Assembly (NCBI GenBank): GCA_030533315.1
Contig: JAUNJL010000006.1
Coordinates: forward strand, 1 to 64,000
Source: Eubacteriales bacterium
Lineage (GTDB): Bacteria > Bacillota_A > Clostridia > Lachnospirales > Lachnospiraceae
Direction: 5' to 3'
DNA length: 64,000 nt
In this document: piece after piece, positions 24,763-31,341 of the stretch
How the letters are laid out: each line of letters opens with the position of its first letter
How positions within the stretch are numbered: the stretch's first letter is position 1
The notes under the pieces: generated by a model
Database searches by the model: none
The model's input: the letters and a program-made list of their open reading frames with translations, nothing else
Told to the model about the DNA's origin: nothing
Translations under genes and position numbers: made by a program

Positions 24763-25602
24763 ATGAACAGAAGATTACAGGATAAGAAACGGAAAAACGG
24801 ACGGGCCGAAGAAACCTTAGATATCGATTCCTTGATGACGGAGTCGTCCATGAAGGAGGGGGAAGAGCTGGAGAGGGCATTGTTTCCCGAAGGATATCCT
24901 CAGGAGGAGATGTCGAAGGAGGAGATCCACAGGTCTTATCAGAAGCTGGTGAAGCGGATGAAAAAAGAGGGGATATACAAGGAGGATCCTCCCAAAGGGG
25001 AGCGGAGCGGGAGTGCGGTGGGCAGCCAGAGGCTGGCCAGGGCGGCCGGCTTTGTGGTGGTCGCAGCGCTCAGCGTCTGCGTGGCGGCCATGAGCACGGA
25101 GGCCAACCGGAACTACTTCATGAAGAAAATCCGATATCTGTCAGGCGGCGAGGCGGGGGTGCTGATCAACAATGACGGGGAAAACGACATGCCCTCCCTG
25201 GACGAGGATAAGGCTCTGGAAAAAATAAAAGAAAGGATGGGGACAGAGCTTCCGATATTTTATTACAGACCGGAGGGGTTTGCTTTCACAGATTGTGTCC
25301 TGGATGAATATTCCGGCACGGCGTTTCTGGAGTATTCCTACAATGAGAATTGCATCACACTGTACATTGCAGGCAGAGATACGAAGGAGACCAGCAAGAA
25401 CATCGATCTGCACGGAAAAACGCAGGAGACCTTCGACATAGAAAGCGACCGTGTTCCGGTTACCTTTTCGGAGGTGAGGGACGAGCATGATACGGCCCCC
25501 AGCTATGAGGCCAGCTGGGAGTGGGATGGGGTTTATTATCAGCTGTTTGGAAGGATGGATCGGGAAGAAATGATAAAAATGATAAAATCCATGAAAATGT
25601 GA
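24763..25602 (+). CDS. DUF4367-like anti-sigma-type membrane protein
   Basis: 279 aa. A charged cytoplasmic N-terminus (about 1-90) is followed by one helix (FVVVAALSVCVAAM, about 93-108) and an external domain of about 150 residues that resembles DUF4367 (LPIFYYRPEGFAFTDCVLDEYSG). This layout is usual for anti-sigma or sigma-regulated sensor proteins in Firmicutes. It may partner with the sigma factor at 22.9 kb, although murG lies between on the other strand. GGAG lies 7 nt before the ATG at 24763. Confidence 0.7.
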   Translation: MNRRLQDKKRKNGRAEETLDIDSLMTESSMKEGEELERALFPEGYPQEEMSKEEIHRSYQKLVKRMKKEGIYKEDPPKGERSGSAVGSQRLARAAGFVVVAALSVCVAAMSTEANRNYFMKKIRYLSGGEAGVLINNDGENDMPSLDEDKALEKIKERMGTELPIFYYRPEGFAFTDCVLDEYSGTAFLEYSYNENCITLYIAGRDTKETSKNIDLHGKTQETFDIESDRVPVTFSEVRDEHDTAPSYEASWEWDGVYYQLFGRMDREEMIKMIKSMKM

Positions 25603-25673
25603 GTGATTTCTGCCTCTGGGAATCGTATTAATATTGTAATGCAGTTTACAAAGGAATAAGGAGATTGGACATT

Positions 25674-26156
25674 ATGAGCAATAAAAAAATGATCAAGGCC
25701 GGGATCCTTGCGGCGTCACTGTTCCTTGCGATACCTTTTGGCAGCGTGGTCCATGCGGAGACCAATTCTCTTTACGAAGCATATACGGAGAAGAAGACGG
25801 CGGAGGACCATGCGGAGGATACGGCGTACAGCCTTCTTCGGGGAAACAATCTGGGCTTCGGAAATGCCAGTGTTACAAAGCTGTCCAGCAACGAGATCAA
25901 TGTATTCGGGCTGACTCAATGTCATCACGCCTGCCAGACCGTCTACCTTTCCCTGTATCTGGAGAGGAAGATCAACGGCAATTACGCCACCTACAAATCC
26001 TGGGATTTTACCACCAGCAATGCGACGAAGCTGACGAAAAGCTTAAACGTCTGGGTGCCCAGGGGTTATTATTACCGGGTGAGGGGCTATCACGCGGCGA
26101 AGGATGGCACAAGGGAATCCACCAGTACCCTTACAAGCGGGATCTGGATGAATTAA
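25674..26156 (+). CDS. Small secreted protein (DUF6147-like)
   Basis: 160 aa. It has a classical signal peptide (KKMIKAGILAASLFLAIPFGSVVHA, cut after about Ala28). The mature part of about 130 residues is rich in Ser, Thr and Tyr with an aromatic beta pattern (YLSLYLERKINGNYATYKSWDF). One Cys-His pair (CHHAC) stands out. It resembles the DUF6147 secreted proteins of Clostridia; I am only moderately sure. AAGGAG lies 10 nt before the ATG. It may be induced together with the DUF4367 gene upstream (71 nt). Confidence 0.65.
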   Translation: MSNKKMIKAGILAASLFLAIPFGSVVHAETNSLYEAYTEKKTAEDHAEDTAYSLLRGNNLGFGNASVTKLSSNEINVFGLTQCHHACQTVYLSLYLERKINGNYATYKSWDFTTSNATKLTKSLNVWVPRGYYYRVRGYHAAKDGTRESTSTLTSGIWMN

Positions 26157-26519
26157 TTGATTCTGGCGGCCCATCAGGCCGCCAGGGGATCGTACAGGTC
26201 GGCATGGGCATACAGAGGCCCTGTCCCGGCGTTTTCTCACAAGCCGTCAGCGCACATGCGGCAATCGAAAAGATGGGATGAGACACGGGCGGGGTGAAGA
26301 AGAAAGATGGGGAGCGGCTGTTCAGACCCTGGAACGGCTGCGATAAGAAGCCCAGGGGCCTTCTTGGAGAGGACAAATACTGTAAAGCTGCATTACTGTG
26401 AGAAGGCTTTGCTGACCCGAAAAGATCAAAAAAAGACTGTTAGAGAATATGATTTTTGTGTATAATAAATACAATATGAAAAATATTTGTATTTCTTCTT
26501 GGAAAAAGGGGGCTTGTAC
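26157..26519. other. Intergenic region with hairpin and promoter
   Basis: 363 nt without a convincing gene. It holds a perfect 9-bp hairpin CTGGCGGCC/GGCCGCCAG (26163-26185, loop CATCA) just after the secreted-protein stop, probably a 3' end without a clear U-tract, and a promoter at its right end. I see nothing else. Confidence 0.55.
26438..26466 (+). promoter_or_regulatory. Promoter of the beta-CASP nuclease gene
   Basis: A perfect TATAAT at 26461-26466 with a weak TGTTAG at 26438 (17-nt spacer). Transcription would start near 26473, 47 nt before the ATG. Confidence 0.55.
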
Positions 26520-28136
26520 ATGAAGATCACGTTTATTGGGGCGGCACATGAGGTGACAGGAAGCTGCTACTATCTGGAGGCGGCCGGTAAAAAGTTTTTG
26601 GTGGACTGTGGGATGGAGCAGGGGCCGGATTACTACGAAAATGTGGAGATCCCGGCTGCTCCGGGAGATTTGGATTTTGTTCTCCTGACCCATGCGCACA
26701 TGGATCATTCTGGAAATCTTCCGGCCATTTACGCAAAGGGCTTTCGGGGATCGGTTTACGCCACGGACGCCACCTGTAATCTCTGCGATATCATGCTTCG
26801 AGACAGCGCTCATATTCAGATGTTTGAGGCGGAATGGCGGAACCGAAAGGGGAGGCGCCAGGGAAAGCCGGCCTTTGTTCCGGCTTATACCATGGAGGAT
26901 GCCATGGGCGTCCTGAAAAATTTTGTGGAGTGCCCCTACAACAAAGAGATCGCAGTGGCGGAGGGGATCCGCATACGCTTTGTGGATGCGGGACACCTTC
27001 TGGGATCCAGCAGCATCGAGCTGTGGCTGGAGGAGGATGGAAAAGAGGAAAAGGTGGTGTTTTCCGGCGATATCGGCAATACCGATCAGCCGCTGATCAA
27101 AAATCCTCAGTATCTAAGTGAGGCGGATTATGTGGTGATGGAGTCCACCTACGGGGACAGGAGCCACGGGGAGAGGCCGGAATACGTAAAGCTTTTGGCG
27201 GAAGAGATACAGAGAACCTTCGACCGGGGCGGAAACCTGGTGATCCCCTCCTTCGCAGTGGGGCGGACCCAGGAGATGCTTTATTTTATCCGCCAGATCA
27301 AGGCGGAGGGACTGGTCCAGGGCCATGGGAACTTCAAGGTTTACGTGGACAGTCCGCTGGCGAACGAGGCCACCACGATCTTTGGGGAGCATCGCTATGA
27401 CTGCTACGATCAGGACGCTCTGGACCTCATCCAAAAGGGGATCAATCCTCTGAGCTTTCCCGGGCTGAAGATTTCGGTCACGAGCGAGGACTCCAAGGCC
27501 ATCAATTTCGATGAAGACTGCAAGGTGATCATTTCCGCAAGCGGTATGTGTGATGCCGGGCGGATCAAGCATCATCTGAAGCACAACCTTTGGAGGGAGG
27601 AATGCACCATCCTTTTTGTGGGCTACCAGGCCGTGGGAACGGTGGGACGCTCTCTTTTGGAGGGCGCATCTGAGATCCGCCTCTTTGGGGAGCCGGTGCG
27701 GGTGCTGGCGAATATCCGGCAGATGCCGGGAATCAGCGGCCATGCAGACGTGAACGGCCTTCTGGATTGGATCCAGGCATTCCAAAAAAAGCCCAAGAAG
27801 GTGTTTGTCACCCATGGAGAGGACAGCGTGACGGAAGCGTTTGCCGGAAGACTGAGGGATGAGCTGGGATTTGAGGCCCTTGCTCCTTTCAGCGGAACCG
27901 TGTTTGACCTTATGGAAAACCAAATGGTGTACGAGGCGCAGGGGCAGAAGATCCGAAAGGCTTCGGTTTCCCCCAAGGCGGCAAAGGCGATGCGGGCTTA
28001 CGAGAAGCTGGTTGCCCTGGGACACCGCCTCCTGGCGGTCATCCGGAAGAACGAGGGGTGCCCCAACAAGGAACTGGACCGTTTTTCCAGAGAAGTACAG
28101 TCCCTTTGCGACAAATGGGACAGAACGGACGTATAG
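26520..28136 (+). CDS. Metallo-beta-lactamase/beta-CASP family RNase-like exonuclease
   Basis: 538 aa. Metal-binding motifs: THAHMDHSG (about residue 59), GHLLGSSSIELWL, FSGDIGNTDQP. The beta-CASP insertion carries VMESTYGDR and SAS-G-M-C-D-A-G-R-I-K, and the C-terminal zinc motif ISGHADVNGLL. It also contains the extra C-terminal domain that follows in this class. It is expected to act as an RNA-processing nuclease of the CPSF73-like/YSH1 type. Start at 26520; the frame is open to 26487. Ends at a bidirectional hairpin. Confidence 0.9.
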   Translation: MKITFIGAAHEVTGSCYYLEAAGKKFLVDCGMEQGPDYYENVEIPAAPGDLDFVLLTHAHMDHSGNLPAIYAKGFRGSVYATDATCNLCDIMLRDSAHIQMFEAEWRNRKGRRQGKPAFVPAYTMEDAMGVLKNFVECPYNKEIAVAEGIRIRFVDAGHLLGSSSIELWLEEDGKEEKVVFSGDIGNTDQPLIKNPQYLSEADYVVMESTYGDRSHGERPEYVKLLAEEIQRTFDRGGNLVIPSFAVGRTQEMLYFIRQIKAEGLVQGHGNFKVYVDSPLANEATTIFGEHRYDCYDQDALDLIQKGINPLSFPGLKISVTSEDSKAINFDEDCKVIISASGMCDAGRIKHHLKHNLWREECTILFVGYQAVGTVGRSLLEGASEIRLFGEPVRVLANIRQMPGISGHADVNGLLDWIQAFQKKPKKVFVTHGEDSVTEAFAGRLRDELGFEALAPFSGTVFDLMENQMVYEAQGQKIRKASVSPKAAKAMRAYEKLVALGHRLLAVIRKNEGCPNKELDRFSREVQSLCDKWDRTDV

Positions 28137-28184
28137 AGACGATCACAAGCTCGGTGGACGGAAATAGGCTCCCGGAAACCGAAA

Positions 28185-28218
28185 AAACAACCGTCGGCAG
28201 AAATGCCGGCGGTTGTTT
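28185..28218. terminator. Bidirectional intrinsic terminator
   Basis: 15-bp stem AAACAACCGTCGGCA/TGCCGGCGGTTGTTT (one G-U pair) with a GAAA tetraloop. Read on the minus strand it is followed by a run of T, which suits the TSCPD gene. The plus reading has a shorter T-run and serves the beta-CASP gene. Confidence 0.85.
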
Positions 28219-28229
28219 GGCGCAGGGGG

Positions 28230-28472
28230 TTATGCGAGAGCTCCCTTAAGGGCTCTGGCAAGCTGATCGGGACATGAGGAGGGCTTGGAGCCGCATCGAA
28301 CCCCTTCCAGGCGGCGGATGACCTCGTCTGCATCCATGCCCTCCACAAGAAGAGCCACACCCTGGGTATTTCCGGAGCAGCCGCCAATAAACCTTACGTT
28401 GTGTACCTTTTTAGCGTCGTCAAGCTCAAATTCGATGGCCTGAGCACAGACGCCCTTTGTTCTGTAAACCAT
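28230..28472 (-). CDS. TSCPD-domain protein (TIGR03905-like)
   Basis: 80 aa: a stand-alone TSCPD domain, as found at the C-terminus of B12-dependent ribonucleotide reductases. Cys residues are in GVCAQA, GGCSGNT, VRCGSKPSSCPDQ. Small proteins of this type are common in Clostridia; their role is not known (possibly metal or iron-sulfur binding). The ribosome site TTGGAGGG lies before the ATG. No reductase gene is nearby. Confidence 0.88.
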   Translation of the reverse strand: MVYRTKGVCAQAIEFELDDAKKVHNVRFIGGCSGNTQGVALLVEGMDADEVIRRLEGVRCGSKPSSCPDQLARALKGALA

Positions 28473-28515
28473 GTTGATCCCTCCAAATTGTAAAAGTGAT
28501 GTTTATGAAGCAGTG

Positions 28516-28637
28516 ACCGTTCACAGGCGCCCTGTAAACGGCGACAGATCCGGCCCACGGAAAGCCGACTGCGGCGGGGGCCGGATTTTTGCAGCTCAAA
28601 TCTACCGCCTGTCCATTTTTTACAGGTGAAAATGGCG
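28516..28637. repeat. Dispersed structured element, copy 1
   Basis: About 122 nt. It starts ACCGTTCACAGG and ends CAGGTG-A-A-A-ATGGCG, and the same blocks recur in copy 2 at 46922-47028. Predicted hairpins: CCGTTCACAGG/CCTGTAAACGG (28517-28541, one mismatch), ATCCGGCCC/GGGCCGGAT (28548-28586) and CCTGT/ACAGG (28608-28626). A possible closing stem is ACAGGCG/CGCCTGT (28523-28529/28606-28612). It lies between two divergently oriented genes. Confidence 0.6.
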
Positions 28638-28670
28638 AGCGTGATCATTATAACAGAAAGAAAAAAAAGT

Positions 28671-28699
28671 TTCCATATAAATTAAAGATTTGATATAAT
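28671..28699 (+). promoter_or_regulatory. Promoter ahead of leader hairpin A and mtnN
   Basis: An extended -10 TGATATAAT (28691-28699) with a poor -35 at 17 nt (TTCCAT). Transcription would begin near 28706, at the first base of hairpin A. Confidence 0.55.
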
Positions 28700-28704
28700 A
28701 AGCA

Positions 28705-28730
28705 TGACGGTCCGGGCATCTGGACCATCA
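28705..28730 (+). other. Leader hairpin A (shared motif)
   Basis: TGACGGTCC/GGACCATCA around GGGCATCT, 8 of 9 pairs. The same core ACGG-Y-CC-R-G-x-CA-x-x-TGG occurs at 62537 (B) and 62307 (C). It sits at the predicted 5' end of the transcript. Confidence 0.5.
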
Positions 28731-28756
28731 CATGCAAAAATCTATGAAGATCGCCT

Positions 28757-28960
28757 GTGACGATGGTGTTTTTTCTTGCCGCATTATTTTTTATGGCGGG
28801 TACAGCCAGCGCGCGGATCTGCCTGAAGGGCTGCGGTCAGCGTGCTTGTTGGGAGCATGGAACCGTTACAAAAGGGCTGCCGTCTGCGGACAGACTGGGG
28901 AGGGCGAGGGCCTGCGCATTTGAAGCGGAGGATGAAATCCTGGACAGGCGGGCATTTTAG
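28757..28960 (+). CDS. Doubtful small ORF with hydrophobic N-terminus
   Basis: 67 codons from a GTG (or 65 from the ATG at 28763). The start is hydrophobic (MVFFLAALFFMAGTASA) and several Cys follow (ICLKGCGQRACWEHG). It sits between promoter A and mtnN, ending 21 nt before the mtnN start. No good ribosome site is present, and another frame is also open here, so it may just be leader RNA. Confidence 0.28.
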   Translation: MTMVFFLAALFFMAGTASARICLKGCGQRACWEHGTVTKGLPSADRLGRARACAFEAEDEILDRRAF

Positions 28961-28981
28961 AATACGAGAGGAAAAAATAAG

Positions 28982-29680
28982 ATGAAGAAAATCGGTATTA
29001 TCGGAGCAATGGAGGAGGAGGTTTCCTGTCTGAAGGAGCTTTTGGAGGATCTGAGGATCACGGTGAAGGCCTCCATGCACTTTTATGAGGGAACCTTAAA
29101 GGGAAAAGACGTGGTGGTAGTGCGTTCCGGTGTGGGAAAGGTCAATGCGGCGGTCTGTACTCAGATCCTGGCAGATATTTTCGGGGTGGACATGGTGATC
29201 AACACAGGGATCGCCGGAGGTTTGAATAAGGAGATCAACATTGGAGACATTGTTCTCTCCACGGACGTGCTGCACCATGATGTGGAAGCCGTGGGCTTCG
29301 GCTATCCGAAGGGACAGATTCCCCAGATGGCGGCCTTTTCCTTTCCGGCGGATGAGGATCTGACCGTCCTGGCTGAGGAGGTGTGCCGGGAGGTGAATCC
29401 AGAGATTCAGGTGTTCCGGGGAAGGATTGCCTCGGGGGATCAGTTTGTGTGCAGCCAGAAGGTGAAGAATGAGATTGTGGAAAATTTTGGGGCCTACGCA
29501 GTGGAGATGGAGGGAGCTGCCGTCGGACAGGCCGCCTATCTGAACGGCTTGCCCTTCCTCATTGTGCGGGCCATTTCCGACAAGGCGGACGGAAGCGCCC
29601 AGATGGATTATGCGGCCTTTGAGAAGGAGGCCATCACCCACAGCGTCCGTCTCACGGAAAAAATGGTGGAACGGCTGTAG
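28982..29680 (+). CDS. mtnN: 5'-methylthioadenosine/S-adenosylhomocysteine nucleosidase
   Basis: 232 aa. It hydrolyses MTA, SAH and 5'-deoxyadenosine to adenine and a thio-sugar, part of the methyl cycle and autoinducer-2 pathway. Typical: start MKKIGIIGAMEEEV, VVRSGVGKVNAA, NTGIAGGLN, and the active-site VEMEGAAVGQAA and RAISDKADG. Normal length. GAGAGGAA lies before the ATG. The upstream leader of about 270 nt holds hairpin A. Confidence 0.96.
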   Translation: MKKIGIIGAMEEEVSCLKELLEDLRITVKASMHFYEGTLKGKDVVVVRSGVGKVNAAVCTQILADIFGVDMVINTGIAGGLNKEINIGDIVLSTDVLHHDVEAVGFGYPKGQIPQMAAFSFPADEDLTVLAEEVCREVNPEIQVFRGRIASGDQFVCSQKVKNEIVENFGAYAVEMEGAAVGQAAYLNGLPFLIVRAISDKADGSAQMDYAAFEKEAITHSVRLTEKMVERL

Positions 29681-29763
29681 GAGGCAGAAGGGCCTCCTGC
29701 AAAGTTGCAAAGAGCCGTATCCTGCATATACTGGAAGGGAAGAAACAAAGGGATGGATTTTGG

Positions 29764-30132
29764 ATGCAGCCGAAGGATTTTAACCCCTTTTATGAAAGCT
29801 ATGGAGGAGTCGGCGTCTACGAGGAGGAAGCGCTGCAGGAAAGAGAGGCCCAGCTGATGCGGGGCTATTTTCCACGGATGGCCCGGGAGGTACAGGAGTT
29901 GGTGGAAAAGGAGTGCAGCCTGATGGACTATGAGGGCAGCCGCCTGTATGACGAATACCCGGACCGTCACATGCTCCGCCTGTGCTGCAGGCGGATCCAG
30001 GAGCAGCTTCGCCCCCAGGGGGAGGCGCAGGCAATGGGAATGGATTTTTTGGAGGATCTGGTGGAAGCCCTGTTTTTCCACGAGGTGTCCAGAAGGAGAT
30101 GCAGGAGAAAACGGTGCAGAGGCTGGAGATAG
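29764..30132 (+). CDS. Conserved-looking small protein, unknown function
   Basis: 122 aa, soluble, rich in Glu and Arg. It carries YEGSRLYDEYPDRHMLRLCCRRI and ends in a very basic Cys/Arg tail (RRRCRRKRCRGWR). AAGGGATGG lies before the ATG. The predicted structure is mostly helical. I do not recognise it. It sits between mtnN (83 nt) and the methyltransferase (56 nt) on the same strand. Confidence 0.7.
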   Translation: MQPKDFNPFYESYGGVGVYEEEALQEREAQLMRGYFPRMAREVQELVEKECSLMDYEGSRLYDEYPDRHMLRLCCRRIQEQLRPQGEAQAMGMDFLEDLVEALFFHEVSRRRCRRKRCRGWR

Positions 30133-30188
30133 AGGTGGGGGCTCTGGGGAGACGGGGCCTGTGATGATAAGGGTAATGGAAGAATTGG

Positions 30189-31325
30189 ATGATGACGATA
30201 AGAGAATATTTAGAAAAACAGATCAACGATCAGCTGAGACAGGCGGTTCTCAGCGGCAGCAGGGGAGAGGGGCCCTCCAAGGTGAAGATCCGGCCCCTGA
30301 TGCTGAAGGGAAGGGTTTGTTATCAGGCCTCCGCCACGGAGGGAACCAAGATTTTTCACAAAAATTATGAGAGGGAAGAGCTGCTGGACTATCTGGAGAG
30401 GGCTTTGAACGGGGAGTTTTCCCAGCTCCAGGCGGTGGGGGGACAGCTGGACGGGACGGTGCTGGTAAGCAGGAAGGGGAAGGCGACCATCAAGGCGAAG
30501 GAGCATCCCCAGAAGGGGCCGGTCCAGATGCAGGCCCACAACCGGGTGAAGCAGTATATCCTGAAGGAAGGCATTCCCGTGCCCTTCCTGGTGGATCTGG
30601 GAGTCATGACCAGAGAGGGGCGCATTGTGGCCTCCAAATACGACAAGTTCCGTCAGATCAATCGTTTTCTGGAGTTTATCCAGGACGTTCTTCCCCGCCT
30701 GGACAGGGATCGGGAGGTGACCATCCTGGATTTCGGATGTGGAAAATCCTACCTGACCTTTGCCATGTACTATTATTTGAGGGAATTGAAGGGCTATGAC
30801 GTTCGGATCATCGGCCTGGATCTGAAGGAGGACGTGATTCGGCGCTGCGGCGGGCTTGCGGAAAAATACGGTTACGAAAAGCTGCATTTTCTCCAGGGGG
30901 ATATCGGGAGCTACCAGGGGGTATCGGCCGTGGACATGGTGGTGACCCTCCATGCCTGCGATATCGCCACGGACCTGGCCCTGGCAAAGGCGGTGGAGTG
31001 GGGAGCGGAGGTGATCCTTTCGGTTCCCTGCTGCCAGCACGAGGTCAATAGGCAGATCAAAAATGAAATGCTGGATCCCATACTGAAATATGGGATCCTG
31101 AAGGAGAGGATGGCGGCCCTGATCACGGACGGACTGCGGGCGAATCTTCTGGAGGGAGAGGGCTATGAGACCCAGATCCTGGAATTTATCGATATGGAGC
31201 ATACGCCGAAGAATCTTTTGATCCGTGCCGTGAAGACAGGGAAGAAGCAGGGACAGGAGAAGACATTGGCTGCCATGGAGGCCCTGCACGTGAACCCTGC
31301 CCTGAGACGGCTTTTGGAGAGATAA
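30189..31325 (+). CDS. Class I SAM-dependent methyltransferase
   Basis: 378 aa. An N-terminal domain of about 165 residues is followed by a Rossmann methyltransferase domain: motif I is ILDFGCGKSYLTFAMYYYL (about residues 178-196), then GLDLKEDVI and VVTLHACDIATDLAL. The block SVPCCQHEVN resembles the catalytic loop of the Methyltransf_32-like/RNA-type enzymes. The target could be RNA or a small molecule. Two ATGs are adjacent; 30189 is listed. The gene is followed by the large anchored protein after 16 nt. Confidence 0.88.
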   Translation: MMTIREYLEKQINDQLRQAVLSGSRGEGPSKVKIRPLMLKGRVCYQASATEGTKIFHKNYEREELLDYLERALNGEFSQLQAVGGQLDGTVLVSRKGKATIKAKEHPQKGPVQMQAHNRVKQYILKEGIPVPFLVDLGVMTREGRIVASKYDKFRQINRFLEFIQDVLPRLDRDREVTILDFGCGKSYLTFAMYYYLRELKGYDVRIIGLDLKEDVIRRCGGLAEKYGYEKLHFLQGDIGSYQGVSAVDMVVTLHACDIATDLALAKAVEWGAEVILSVPCCQHEVNRQIKNEMLDPILKYGILKERMAALITDGLRANLLEGEGYETQILEFIDMEHTPKNLLIRAVKTGKKQGQEKTLAAMEALHVNPALRRLLER

Positions 31326-31341
31326 GGGGAACGGGGAGAAT

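Noticed and set aside
28757..28960. Confident small protein before mtnN
   Set aside because: No ribosome site and two competing frames are open, so it is listed only at low confidence.
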